64,000 nt of DNA from Nereocystis luetkeana (Eukaryota > Sar > Phaeophyceae > Laminariales > Laminariaceae), in NCBI GenBank assembly GCA_031213475.1, contig JARUPZ010000024.1, positions 1,922,001-1,986,000 on the forward strand, given 5' to 3'. The translations under genes and the position numbers were made by a program. This document shows, piece by piece, positions 22,501-33,753 of the stretch. The stretch's first letter is position 1. Every line of letters starts with the position of its first letter. The notes under the pieces are model-generated. The model was not told the DNA's origin. It did not search any database and worked only from the letters and a program-made list of their open reading frames with translations.

Positions 22501-22608
22501 TGAAAAAATATCAATTTCTTGCCTTCGGAGAGTGGTCGAGATTTGTTGTTGTCTGTTTTTTACACACCTGCGGCCAAATGTTCTTGTATCAGACGCCTAG
22601 CCGGCCCA

Positions 22609-22745
22609 CGCCACATATGATATAACCGACTGAGGTGTGAGCACTGTGACACTAGGGTGGGCCGGAGACCCTAACCAGCGAGCCGTCCAGAATTCATGAC
22701 GGAGTCGTTCGGTTTGTCGATCGATATCTGCCGAGGGTTCTGATA
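22609..22745 (+). repeat. copy of the 19.1-kb repeat, uninterrupted
   Basis: It contains the intact joint gccggagaccctaaccagcg (TAA at 22672-22674) that is occupied by the 857-bp element at 19143-19999. Confidence 0.75.
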
Positions 22746-25046
22746 AAGGTTGTCCCCAGAACCTGCCAGAACAGAGGTTTTGTTACGCATTACGCAGGGT
22801 TCGCTTCAAGGCTGCGAGAGCTGTCCCATTGGGTGAAAAAAAAACACATGGTGCAGGATGTGTCCTGGCGAGACGTTGGTATACTCAATCAAGCGTTGTA
22901 CCAGGTACTGTGTAAGCTGTTCAGAGCGTTGTGGGTCTCTTCCTCTTGTGTCCGAACCCTCTCTTTCTCTTGTTCAAACTGCAATGTGAAACTATTAATA
23001 GGTTATTTTTTGTGTTGTTTTACTGTCAGTTGATTTCAATGTCAAGGATATTTTTTGTGTTGTGGTGGGCATCCCTCCAGCTATGTGTAACAAATAAACG
23101 TGACGGATAAGGTTCGACGATGTGTTGGCTGACCATAAAATTGTATGTAGTCACGATTGCATCTCCCAGTGAACAATAACAGTGCACGCACACAAACGCA
23201 AAAGCACCGTGGCTGTCACAAAGACCAGCGCATGAAGCGCGGGTTCTGTCGTACTGTTGTACTGCTGTTGTACCGCTGCTCGCGCTGTATTAATAGTGTG
23301 TACCGTGGCTGCGCTGTTGGTTTTGTGTTTCCGAGGAAGTAGTTATTTGCCGCAAAAATAGCACCGCTCTTGAGATGATGTGTTCGTTTCTATTTCCTAC
23401 GTTAGGACGACAGGATCATAGCGCACACGCACATGCAGAAGCACCGCCCGTGGCCGTCATATGGGGAAGAGCTTGACATGCCACTGTTTTCGTATCGTGG
23501 ACCGTGGCCGCCGCAAAGTAGAGAGCTTGAGAGCTGGAGGGACGATGTGATACAGCAGCAGCAGAGCGAATAACTGGAAATATGGCAATTGGTCCTGGGC
23601 GACTCGGCGTCGCGCAATGCATCCCGTGAACAAGAGCCAGCTCGCGCGCGATGCGAACGCCAAGAGCATGCGCCACGAAGCCCGGACGGGGTCCCAACTC
23701 GCACCGTAGTGTACACGCAGTCCTCCGGCGTGCCCCGCAGCCGGCGTTGCGAGAAACGACCCGCGGCCAGAAGCGAAATCCTTGCCAATTGCGCTAAAAA
23801 ATGAATTTCATGCATGTCGAAACAAATGCGCAAGAGCCTTGTCATACCGATCGCACCCAGTAAACCATATCTAGATCATGCAGATATTGTGCATCAGGAA
23901 TCTATCCTCACACCCCCGAGATATTTTTCGAACGAGTACAGCAGCAAATTCCAAAATGGGGATATTATCTACGATTTGAAAAGTAACCACAGCAGTCCGA
24001 ACAGGCGCACGAGAAATAGGCCCCAGAGGGGGAAACATCAAAGGAACTGTATGAGAGGGATACCTGGTGACATCATTCGGAACGTTTGCGCCTGTTTTCT
24101 TCCGCTCTGCCTTTTGAGTACAGGTAGTCAGCTCCCCTACGTTTTTGTGTGGACTTTGAGATATTAATATCAACACCCGTATCGATGAAAAGAGACGTAC
24201 CAGGTACGTTTTTCTGGAACTGTAGTCGGTGTTCTTTCTCTTTCCTCAAACCAGATTTTGCACCGCTTGCAGTACTGTCGCACTTACGATCTCGATTTTC
24301 TTACATACACATCGTCGAGCTTTTCGGGCGTGCGCGAAGCCGCTGGCGGCCGTCGACCCGCCGCGGTGAAATTCCCTTGTAACATATCAGGGAAGGATAT
24401 ATTGTTTCACCGTGCCGCCTGCTGCCCCGTCTCCACTTTTCAATGTCCGTTCCCGTGCCAGGTCGACGAAGCCTCGGCGTTCATTGTTAGCGGAACCTTC
24501 CAAAGGGTGGCCTTGCGATTCCCCGACCAGCTTCTTTGTGATTCGCGCGAGGTGTTGCGGGGGGTTCGAACTCGGGTGCGAAAGTTGGAGACGGAGAGGA
24601 AGAAGCGCAGAGAGGGCAAGAGTGGACGTTGCATGATGGTAATATTCATCGACAGTGATATCTTCGACGACACGTCCAGCGCGGACAGGAGCTCTGAGCG
24701 TCTCCGACCGGCCGCTGTAGTCGACTACGGTGAGCACAGGGTGAGGGCAGACTGTGGGGGGAGGGGGGCGGGGTGACGCGGGAGGCCACGGCTTGTTGAA
24801 GCCTAAGCCTGACTTGTGTACATACATACCTGCTATAGCCGGGTCTACCAGGTACCTTGTATATACGGATGTTGCGAGTGCTCCGCTTGCTGGGTGTGAG
24901 AATGCGGCTCGATGGTCGCTGCGGAACTGTTGTTGGCTGCCGTAGCGCAGACAATACTATGCCAATCTGCTCGACCTCGCCAGGCAATGTACAAAGTGCG
25001 TCCTGTTACAGGAGCCGGTCCATTCCTCCCCTCTGGTGGCCAACCC
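22746..25046. other. region without a confident gene
   Basis: ORFs overlap head to head: 23402-23845 (-, 147 codons) against 23589-23804 (+); 24258-24776 (+, 172 codons) against 24387-24827 (-, 146 codons). The plus frame at 24.3-24.8 kb has a basic helical stretch (RVRKLETERKKRREGK); the minus frame has a mixed composition (VVEDITVDEYYHH). I cannot decide which, if any, is real. Motifs: TACCAGGTA at 22899, 24198, 24846; TATTAATA at 22993 and 23288. Confidence 0.35.
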
Positions 25047-25206
25047 CTCGGGGGGTGGCTTGCTTGTGTTGCAAGCAAGGGCTTTACCCTTTCCGGAACC
25101 AGAATATAGAGACCAACACAGCGTGAGCGTGCAGCAGTGGCTTGGTCGTGTTGCAAGCAAAGGGCTTATTTTTCCTTTTAGAGTCAAAGGTATAGCGACC
25201 AAAACA
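25047..25206 (+). repeat. two-unit tandem repeat of about 80 bp
   Basis: gtggcttg(c/g)t(t/c)gtgttgcaagcaa followed by aagggct, a pyrimidine stretch and tatagagaccaacaca or tatagcgaccaaaaca. Diverged. Confidence 0.7.
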
Positions 25207-25565
25207 AGGACGAATTCGGTATTTCTCGGCTGTTAGGTGTGGGCAAGCAGCAGTGCGGGTGTCGCGAGGCTGCGTATGTGTCGTGCAGCAGCTTCTTACG
25301 TTACAGTTCGGACGCATCCAGTCCCTATCCCCGACTCCAAAAAGAAGCCTATCATAGGCTGCTTCGTGTGGCCGATGGTCGAATCTTCTTTTTTTTTCGG
25401 ACATTTTCACACACTGAAGCCCCTATAAGAGGTTAACTGCACAGACAACAGCGAGGCACACCATGCAATAAACATGTGGTGTTCGACCTCCGCCCCACTC
25501 CTCGCCTGCCCTTTGCGCCGCTGCTTGCTCGCTATCTTGTGCTTTAAACAAAAAAAAACATTTTA

Positions 25566-26429
25566 GGGTGCGCACGCGTCGGCTCGGCGGACCCCTCGGT
25601 GCCGGTTTTCTACCCGTTGGACGGCGGCTCCCTCGACGTCCAGGTTATTCCCGGCCCGCGCACAGCCCACCAATCGTCGCGCCCCATTACTCCTCTGGTC
25701 GACTCTTCGACGGCCCACATACCGTCGGGCTCCATTTTTCCTCTGGTCGATTTCTCGACGGCGTCACCCATCAAATCCTTCGGCGACCTCATCGACACCG
25801 TCACCACGATCGAGATAGGTAGGGACGCCAGGGTTTGGCTCCCGCAGAAGATCCTGGCCGCACCTGGTTCACTGGGGACGTCCCTAGACACCGACAATAT
25901 CCTGCGGGTTTGTTTGAATCTCGTCAGCTCGACCGAGGCGGATAATCCACCGTCGATAACAGCGCTAGCGATAGTGGCGGCTGTTAAGGGGGGGGGTACA
26001 AAGACGATCCTCCTCCGAACCCAGCGCTCGCTGCTGGAAGCGACCGTGGGATACTTGTGGCGGGCGGCCGACCATGGCGGGATGGTGTTAGCCTCGGGCC
26101 TAGTGGTTCTCCCCACCGCCCGCCCCCCCCCCGACCCGTACAGAATCTCGGCTCCGGCGGATTCCCGATACTCCTCTTCGGTATCCCGCAGGGAAGCGCC
26201 GGAATGCCGCCGCGAGGACAGCCGCCGCGATAGCGCCACCAAGCGATTTCGTGTCGACAGCGACGAACACGACGACAAGAAGATGAAGAGTATTGTCGGC
26301 GGGTTCGGTCCGCTGGGGTTAGGGCTGGGTTCAGGGGCGAAGAGCGTCCGGGAGATAACGGGGTCAGGAAGAGCAGCGATCAGGCCGCCGCCCAAGACGC
26401 TCTTGACGACTGTGACCATACCCAAGCAG
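25566..26429 (+). CDS. long exon of an unrecognised gene
   Basis: An acceptor (A-run, then cattttag|GG) at 25565/25566 and a donor (CCCAAGCAG|GTGAGA) at 26429/26430 bound 864 bp that stay open for about 287 codons. The protein starts with a Ser/Pro/Thr-rich part (around PITPLVDSSTAHIPSGS), has a mixed central part (residues about 80-190 with ARVWLPQKI, NILRVCLNLV, TILLRTQRSLLEATVGYLWR) that looks folded, and ends in a basic/acidic linker (RREAPECRREDSRRDSATKR) and a Gly-rich segment. No domain recognised. A minus-strand ORF of 271 codons covers the same DNA, so the strand rests on the splice signals. A diverged copy of the exon end and following intron (about 100 bp) lies at 26572-26680. Confidence 0.5.
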
Positions 26430-27370
26430 GTGAGAAGTTCCGCTGGTTTTTAGAGTTTGCAGCCACCCGACCACCCTGACCCGGCATCGTACCTTTTGGT
26501 TCGCAATAGCATACAAGCAGTACAAGCTGTTTCGCGCGTTTTCACTCACCCTCGGGTCGGGTTGCCTTCTTGGCCGACCACTGCCGTGGCCGTACCCAAG
26601 CAGGCGGCAGGGTGTGTTGATCTGTAGCCACCTGATTCCACTGGCCTGCATCGTGCCTTGAGGTGCGAAGCTACTGCGGTCGTAGGTGTCCCGTCGTACG
26701 CCCACCCCAACGTCACATTAGATCGAGCAGCGTTCCACGTCGATGTATGTCTTCCTGCGAAAACGATGCGGATGTTAAGTATCAAGTGGTGCCTGGCTTC
26801 AATCCTTGTTGTATTTCTTTACCAGGTATTCACTACTTGATTTGGCAATACTATCTCGTTGTATACCAGGCATACTACCAACGCCTTTGATGCTGGGGCT
26901 GGCGGGCCAACCCTGGGACCCTGACCTTCTGATGTATATACCCTTGGGCACTTTGTTTTTTCTCTCTTTCGCATAAGGGCAAGTCGAGCACATTCGCACG
27001 CCGTTCACTCAAAACAGATGTCCGCGCGTGTCACAATTGTTCGGATTGATACAGTCACGGTAGCGGCACGCGAGCGCGCACGCAGAGACGTGCACGGTGC
27101 AGCTCACCAGCAGCAGTGGTCACGCTTGCCACCGGGTACAATCAAGCACAGCCACGGGCCTCTAAGTTTACCCCCAGCCTTTTATGCACGCTCGTTATCT
27201 TGAACCCACCCACTCACTCAGAAAATGTTGGTTTATTCGAGCCCACCCCCCCACCCTCCCCTTGTTTGACGTTTTGGTTTGTTTCTTGTGGCACGTCACA
27301 AATGCGGTAGTTCTCCAGCCAGTTCAACTCATTGCTAGCTTTGTGCGAGATTTTGGAAAGAGGAAAGTTC

Positions 27371-28198
27371 ATGGCTGCGCAAGAAGCCGCAGAGTTGGTG
27401 GTACAGGCGAGGACCAAGGTGGAGAACTTACAGCGAGTGTCACAGCTCGACCCGGCACTCTCCGAAGAGAACCGAATCATGCGCGACTTGCTGGGAGGCA
27501 TCGATGCGTACGCGATGGGGAAAGGGCCAGCTTCAGTCGCTTTGTACATTCACGACGAGGTGTCTTCGATAGCCGACCCCGAACGAGAGGTTCTCATGGC
27601 TGAGGTCACGGCTGATCTCGAAAGAGTGCGTGAATCCATGGGGATTGCCGCAGAGGATTCCGACGACTACCCCGCGTGGGACTGGGGTCCCGCTTTTGGT
27701 TGGGCCCCCGCGGCAGGATCACCACACGGGGGCGGCTCCGGTACCCACGCGTCTTATCGCGCTCAGGGCCGTAATTCCGGGGTCTCCGAGGGTTATGGAG
27801 GTATACAGCGTGGGCCGGGACCGAGCACTCAATACACCGCCGGACGCAATGTCTCCCCGGGAAGAACACGCGGGAGCGGCAACGGCTCGCCGAGAAGAGC
27901 ACGCGGGAGCGGCAACGGCTCGCCAGGAACAGCACGCGGGAGCGGCAACGGCTCGCCAGGAACAGCACGCGGGAGCGGCAACGGCTCGCCGGGAAGAGCA
28001 CGCGGGGGCGGCGGGGCAGCCCGAGGTCACCCCAAGGGGGGGCACAGTCACGCACCGGGTGCCCCTCGGAAGCCGATATGCGCCATGTGTTCTCGCAAAG
28101 GCGCGCCCGCCGATCACTCTTTTCGGGTGTGCCCGGGTACGACTTGCTACAAGTGCGGCCAGAGCGGCCACGTCGCACAGACGTGCAAACGCAACTAG
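27371..28198 (+). CDS. gag-like protein with two zinc knuckles
   Basis: 275 codons from an ATG in good context (aagttcATGG). Residues 1-110 are Ala/Glu/Leu-rich and helical, about 120-170 Gly/Ser/Trp-rich, about 166-210 four copies of an 11-residue RGSGNGSP unit, and the C-terminus has two CCHC fingers: C-x2-C-x8-H-x4-C (CAMC...H...C) and a classical C-x2-C-x4-H-x4-C (CYKCGQSGHVAQTC). Helical N-part, disordered middle and C-terminal knuckles are the layout of retroelement gag or ORF1 proteins, but cellular RNA-binding CCHC proteins look alike. No polymerase follows, so it may be a solo or domesticated gag gene. The reading frame is intact. Confidence 0.7.
   Translation: MAAQEAAELVVQARTKVENLQRVSQLDPALSEENRIMRDLLGGIDAYAMGKGPASVALYIHDEVSSIADPEREVLMAEVTADLERVRESMGIAAEDSDDYPAWDWGPAFGWAPAAGSPHGGGSGTHASYRAQGRNSGVSEGYGGIQRGPGPSTQYTAGRNVSPGRTRGSGNGSPRRARGSGNGSPGTARGSGNGSPGTARGSGNGSPGRARGGGGAARGHPKGGHSHAPGAPRKPICAMCSRKGAPADHSFRVCPGTTCYKCGQSGHVAQTCKRN
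27868..27999 (+). repeat. 33-bp coding minisatellite
   Basis: Four in-frame units of 33 bp (acgcgggagcggcaacggct...) that differ at a few bases, each encoding an 11-residue RGSGNGSP-type unit. A partial fifth follows. Confidence 0.95.
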
Positions 28199-29457
28199 AT
28201 ACGAGTAACGCCCCTCCTTGTATGTATATTGCTGGTACCTGGTGAAATAGACGATAGAGGGGTCACATCGTAAAAACGCGAAGTCGGTGTAGTGCTTCGG
28301 CTCTGCAGAGAGAGCACCTGGGGGCATTCTCTGTTCGCCGGACGGTACTTGGTTTTTTCGAGTGCTCTTTAGGGCTATCGCAACATCTGCCACGGCGGAG
28401 CAAGGGTGGGGTTGGTTTGTTACGGTGTTCTATCATTGTTCAAAGCTGTGCTCGGGGTTGCACTGATCCCCCTGTGGTGTTCTGTAACCTTTGACACGGG
28501 TACGCGTGGTAGCTCAGTTTAATCACGTGCACAATTGTGCCGTTTTCGATGGGTTCGAGCAAACCCGCAAAGGTTGGCGAACGGATGATACGATGATGTT
28601 TTGTTAGTGCGTTCTGTTACGGGTAGGATGGGTCGCAGGGTAAACGAGGGCAGGTTGTTTTCGATTGGTTTAGACGCGGTATCCTTCACTGCAACTCCAA
28701 ATTATACTCCAGTATATTGTTCAATAGTAATGGGGCGTACAAAACAAGGGGAACTGCATGCCGGGTATATGCGCATTTTTACACTGTACATACTTCGATC
28801 GTGTTATCAATAATACACAGTTATGTTTTTCTTGGATTTTTCCCGGACTTACGGTCAGGGTTTACGGTAGGTTTGTGGCATTTTTCACATAGCCTGATGA
28901 TATACCGGGACTACTAAAACCACAAGAGGGTCACACGACATTCCCCGAATCCCGTACTACAACCCTGTGAGCTCTTTGAGGATTTAGAGAAGGCCGCTCT
29001 TCACCAGAGATTCGGGACCGGGTTAAGGTACATAGCGAAGTTCGGGAGGCTGTCACCTAGAAAGTTTTTAAGGCTTGATTTGCACCGACGCGCGGGCACT
29101 AAAGTCTCATACTACAGTACTAGTGGCGATCGTCATGAGCCATGAAGTCGAAGGTGTGGCATAACCCGATTTCGATTCTCGGATTGGCCATCATGCAACA
29201 GACTTCTGTACCAGCTTGAAGTAGAGGACACCCAGTAAGAACCAGGCCCAGGTTGATGTTCTTGTTTGGGAATGGGTGCGTTCCGCACTCGACTTTAGCA
29301 CAGCGACTCCCGAATTGCGTTTTTCTCTGTAAATACAAGTCCCTCTTTTTTGTTGCGTGTTTTCTTATTGGGTCTACTGCTGTAGCCCTGTTGGTGCTTC
29401 TCACCAAACAGACGCTTCAAGTATCATGTATGTGTCATCATATAGGGCCATGCTACG
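28199..29457. other. region without a confident gene
   Basis: A minus-strand ORF 29407-29120 (95 codons) has a protein-like composition (LVLTGCPLLQAGTEVCCMMA, FDFMAH at the end) and could be an exon, but no family is recognised. The rest holds a SINE-like block and short ORFs. Confidence 0.35.
28506..28580 (+). repeat. tRNA-derived SINE-like head
   Basis: A-box-like gtggtagctcagttta and B-box-like gatgggttcgagcaaac 40-50 bp apart. The stems do not pair well enough for a tRNA. Confidence 0.45.
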
Positions 29458-29590
29458 GTGGTAGCGGGGGGGGAGGTATACTCGATATCATGCATGGCCG
29501 TAGTCGTATAACCATAGACCCTTGCACCCCTACAATGCCGGGACGGAGGACGTCGGGTTTTCACCGACGAGACAAACATTGCGTGCGCAA
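29458..29590 (+). repeat. dispersed repeat, copy 2 (pair with 700-840)
   Basis: It shares atagacccttgcac, caatgccgggacgga and cgtcgggttttcaccgac with 700-840. Confidence 0.75.
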
Positions 29591-30840
29591 AGGACGAAGC
29601 GCCGTGAGGCGCCCGGCGAGTCGCATGAATGGTGAGCTGCATCCTACTAGGGGGGGGGGGGATGGGGCGGGCTTTTAGACCACTATTTTGTTTAGCTGGC
29701 GGGGTTCTCCTTCCTCGACCGAAGAACTACCCAACTAACCTATTTGCAGTCCTAAATCATGTTTTGCAACAATTTGCAATCCCATAATATGTTTTGCAAG
29801 TCTATTCGTTTTTTGGCGGGGTGCGGGAACAATCGTCCTCATATAAACCCGGTCTTGGGCGAGGTTTAGACCTCATCCTGGGAACCTGACGAAAAATAGG
29901 TATCGTCTCCCTAGCATGGCCCTACACGCTGTACGAATCCCGGCCGCAAAAGCAGGGTCTCCATCCCATCCTCTAGGCTGTCCACGGGGAGAAAGATTAC
30001 CGGGTTCGAGCATTGGGTGCCACCTGCGTTCCCGGTGCCGGGGTCAGCGCCCTGGCTGTGACATCTATCTGCTCGTGCGTCTCGACGCTCCGGCCCAAGA
30101 GAGGGGGTGTGGTTTAGACTGATACTCTAAATTTGCCGAGTCGCTTGCTTGAATAAGCTCGAACGAGCTGTGAGCGCAAACGGCTTACCATGCTCAAGGC
30201 GTTATTCCGCTTGAACGATGCGCCGCCTTAGCAGCGCATAATTAGACCTTCGCCCTCAGGGCACTACTGTAGGTTCTCTTCCAGGAACGCCCCCCACCAA
30301 GGTAAAGCCCCAGGCAAACCTACGAGTACCCAGGTGCATCTCGGCTGACAGTAACGATGCACAGAAAATTTCGGCTCCCAAACTGAACATATTACCGAAA
30401 TCGCGCCCGGCAGGACGAAATAGAAAGTTATTACCGTACATACATGAAATACGCCGAAAAGCACATCCCCAACCCGGCCCCAAGAACTCGGAACACGTGT
30501 CCTGTGACACAAGTGAGGCCCGACTTTCCAGACCAGCCTCGGCACTGAGCGGGAGGGGTAGACAGAACGAACGCAAAATAACTATCAAAATCATTTGAGA
30601 AACGCCAAAGAAAATGCACCCGCAAGAGAAACCCCGACCCGAAAGCTCGGAAAACGTCAAAGGACCCCCCCCCCCCCCCCCCCGAAAGTGAAGAGAGCCC
30701 CCCCCGAAACCAACAGAAACAGAAAACTACCGAGTGTAGCGGCGACACGCATGTCAGCTATCTGCGGCTGCCCCTCGGGATTCATTTTGTAGTGTATGTT
30801 ATGCTGGACCCCCCGTGCAAACGCGCTACTATAGCTGAGT
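29591..30840. other. region without a supported gene
   Basis: It includes the 19-base C-run 30665-30683. ORFs at 29916-30122 (+) and 30256-30660 (-) have no domain. Confidence 0.45.
30665..30683 (+). repeat. poly-C run
   Basis: Nineteen consecutive C, followed 13 bp later by a second C-run. Confidence 0.95.
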
Positions 30841-31805
30841 GTGTTTGCAGACACCAAGAGCCTCGTACAGCTCCCGCTGGAGTCATGTAGCGCGTCGGAG
30901 AACGAGAAAGCTAGATCGGTCCCGGGTCATCCTAAAATCGAACCAAACAGACCCCATCCGTCACGTTGTACACGCTTTGATTTTCGTAAGCCACCACAGA
31001 CAGTAGTCGCCTATACTCAAAAAGTGGGCCCCGTTGAGAAGCATTGTAGCGCTGTGTCGGCGAAGCCAATCGGCGTGCGGTACGCAGCCATACCCGGGTG
31101 CAAGGAACCGCTCGCCGGTACTCCGACAAAGCTTCCGTCGTGCTCCGCCAATTCGCATCCTGGGGTATACTTGCACAAGCGGTTGGTATAGCGGTGCTAG
31201 TTCGGGGTGCCGACCCAGTAGCGCATTGTTCTTGGTTAGAGAGCTGAAGGGCCATTTCCCGTTCCCAGGACAGTCGAGAGAGTCCTGTCGAGTGCGACTC
31301 GTACCTCACCGCGGTGACCCCACCTCGACCAGGAAGAAATTGATGCCGTCCGGTTATCTTCTCCACCTGACTTCGAGTCGTTGAAGAGGAGTCGAAACGT
31401 CGTCCTGGGCGACGTGGTACAGGGTGATTTTCTTGGAGAAGTTGTTGAGCACATATATATATTGCGCCAACCCCGCTGGCAAATACTTCGGCATGTCACC
31501 ACGGTCGTGGGGTTGGCACAGGGCTTGCAGCGTTGTACCGATACCCGCCGGCGAGCATAGCGCCGGGCATGTCGAACGGCAGATCCAAATAAATGCAGTT
31601 GGCGCCAAAAGGAAAAGGGGATCCGTCCGGGGTGTCCGCGGAGGAGCGAGGTCCCCAACGGCGAGGACTTTGTAGAGGGCCACCCAGTTGAGCGAGAGTT
31701 TGGCCTAGAGGACCTTAGCGCCCGTGTCATCCTTCGCGCTCTGACGGGTGTTTGTTGTGGCAGCCGTACTGTACACCCACGCCCAGCCACCAACGACGCA
31801 GCCGT
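30841..31805 (-). pseudogene. decayed Ty3/gypsy integrase C-terminus and polyprotein tail
   Basis: Read on minus from about 31805: AWVYSTAATTNTRQSAKDD, then TGAKVL, a stop, and AKLSLNWVALYKVLAVG, the K-L-x-x-x-W-x-(G)PYKV signature that closes gypsy integrases. Then RCKPCANP and, in shifting frames, YLPAGLAQY, VAQDDVSTPLQRLEV, MRIGGARR, GERFLAPGYGCV, LWWLTKI, DDPGPI and AVRGSWCLQ near the end. At least four frame changes and two stops break it. The matching order of blocks supports one ancestral polyprotein tail. The left part (protease, reverse transcriptase) is missing; upstream on minus an oligo-T (31817-31833) interrupts it. Confidence 0.7.
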
Positions 31806-31833
31806 GCACGACCCAGAAAAAAAAAAAAAAAAC

Positions 31834-32213
31834 ATCAGTGAAACGGTCGTATATACCGTACCACCTCTGTATCTGGTACGTTTTTTCATAGAAAGAAAAG
31901 TAACCGTTGTGTTTGCCCGTGTAGAGATCCAGTCATGATGTACCCGTGGTACATATCTGTCTACACCGGCAAGTGTACCGTTTTTCTTCTCGCTACTGCT
32001 GTGGCTTCCTTTTGGAACGGCTGCGGGGAGCGCCGTATCTTGTAGTTGGCGGTGGGTATAACGAAGATATAAAAAGCCCCGAGTGACCCCTTATATTCCA
32101 CGAAACCCGCTTTCCCTCAAAAGGGAGGCGCGGTAGAGTCCGACAACGCTTGTGGCTCTAGGCTCCAGGGTACAGCTAACCAGAGTTCTGGAGTCTGATC
32201 CACCATACTCACA
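31834..32213. other. region without a supported gene
   Basis: No ORF of note. It includes several gtaccgt/acggtac motifs and a TATA-like tatataccgtacc stretch. Confidence 0.4.
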
Positions 32214-32393
32214 ATGTCTCCGAAAGTGGAAATCTAGTTCGACCAAACAGTAGTCTCTCAGCAGACTCTCGAAAACGATGCTGCTGAAGTAACGGATGCG
32301 CGAAGCAATACTACTGCTTGCTGGAAACGGTCGGTTTCTTGCTCTATGGGCGACAACCAGGGGTATGGTCTTCAGAATGAAGCAGGTCAGTGA
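32214..32393 (+). pseudogene. N-terminal family, copy 2 (broken)
   Basis: From ATG 32214 the frame reads M-x2-KVEI, a stop at codon 8, then SQQTLENDAAEVTDARSN, SVSCSMGDNQ and NEAGQ before a stop at 32391. These blocks align in order with 57148-57471 (KIEV, SQQTLEDAAGVAGAGGN, ASCSVDDN, EGGQ). The sequence upstream of the ATG (gatccaccatactcaca) matches too. So this is a diverged copy of the same N-terminal exon. Confidence 0.6.
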
Positions 32394-32628
32394 CTGCTAT
32401 GCCGGATTTTATGGGCCCGCGCCACATTGGGTTGTTCGCACATGGCATACTACCAGAGGCCCTAGTTCGGGTGGTCTGTCTATACCATGGCTAGCTCGTA
32501 CTGCTGTCTTGACCTCTTCAAAATATTCAACAAGCAAAGAGTGGATTCAAATATTATTCAAAACAACCTCAAGCTTGGACAGCATGTCTGCTGTGACCGA
32601 TCTCCCACCTCGTTTCGCTTTTGAGTTT

Positions 32629-33560
32629 ACTTCCATGGAAGTTTCCATGCAGCAAGTAAAAAGTACTTCTATGGACGTAAAAATACTTACATGGAAGCGA
32701 GTTTAACAGTGTACTCCCATCTTGCTTCCATGGAAGTACATGTAAAAACTAAACTCCCAGTAGAAAAACTTTAGTGAAAGTTGGACTTGTTTCCATGGAA
32801 GCAAATAATAGATTCCTGGAACCTCCCTGCAACTTCCATGGAAGCTTTCATCGACTTCCATGGAAGGACATGGTGCTTCCAATAAAAAAGTTGGATTTGC
32901 TTTCAGGGATGTTGTGTAAGCTTCCATCTGCCTCCGTGCCTCCGTTGGATACTCCTCCAACTTCCCTAGAGTACCGCCCTGCTCCCGCTTGGTACCTTGA
33001 CCCCGCAGTGGGCCCTTCCCAGTTGCCACTCTGCAAGGTGCAGAAAATTAATTAACCCTCCGCAGGAACCGCCGGAGGCCCACCACTCACCCTGATCCCA
33101 GGAATCATGCACGCAAACAAACTTCTGTTATAAGGATTACCTTGGGCTGGGTAATCGATCGGTATTTTACCCCTATAGCTCAGTAGGTAACACCTTCCCA
33201 TTTGACGTCGTCGTCCAGGTCACGGGTTCGACCCTCACTTCGAACGTTTCTTTTACAGAAACGCTTGCGCGTGCACACCTAAAAAAACACATCTCCCTGG
33301 ATCCCCAGGTAATGAAACGAAGCGGGTAGGTCAGCGTACGGGCGTATACGGTTCCGACGCCCCAAAGACCCCGCCGTTCAGAGGGGGGGAGAGTGTTAGA
33401 AGGATTACCTTGGGCTGGGTAATCGATCGGTCTTTCACCCCTATAGCTCAGTTAGTTGGAGTAGGTAACACCTTCACACTTCCATGGGAGCGAACAAAAT
33501 TCCATAGAAAGAAGTAAATTTTACTTCCATGGAAGTGGAAGTTTCATTTCCATGGAAGTA
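32629..33560. repeat. cluster of a 12-14 bp palindrome (ACTTCCATGGAAGT)
   Basis: Exact or nearly exact copies at 32629, 32725, 32790, 32833, 32855, 33524 and 33547, plus decayed ones (32664, 33478, 33499). Spacing is irregular (20-100 bp) apart from a gap of about 600 bp. Such a palindrome can be a protein-binding site or the fossil of a short inverted repeat. Confidence 0.85.
33118..33480 (+). repeat. two tRNA-like (SINE) copies with a shared leader
   Basis: aaggattaccttgggctggg, taatcgatcggt and acccctatagctcagt occur at about 33136-33193 and 33397-33455. The first copy also has a B-box (cacgggttcgaccctcac). The anticodon arm does not form, so these are tRNA-derived repeats. The second copy is cut off by the palindrome cluster. 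Confidence 0.65.
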
Positions 33561-33753
33561 ATTACAAAAAAGGAAAATAATGTGGTGGACCCTCTGTGAC
33601 TTGTAACCTTTTCCACATTTATTCCGTGAACGTTAACATCTGTAGGGAGTCTGGCGCGACTCGGCAAGCCCACGGTACAAGTGGTATGTGCGTGCAAGGT
33701 ATACGTACGCATGCGATTTTGTCAAGAGTGTGTATATGTCAGACTTTCTACTA

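Noticed and set aside
25610-26425. 271-codon minus-strand ORF
   Set aside because: It mirrors the plus-strand exon, which has acceptor and donor signals at both ends.
33170-33250. Possible tRNA gene with A- and B-box-like sequences
   Set aside because: Anticodon and acceptor stems do not pair; a second damaged copy with the same leader shows a SINE-like repeat.
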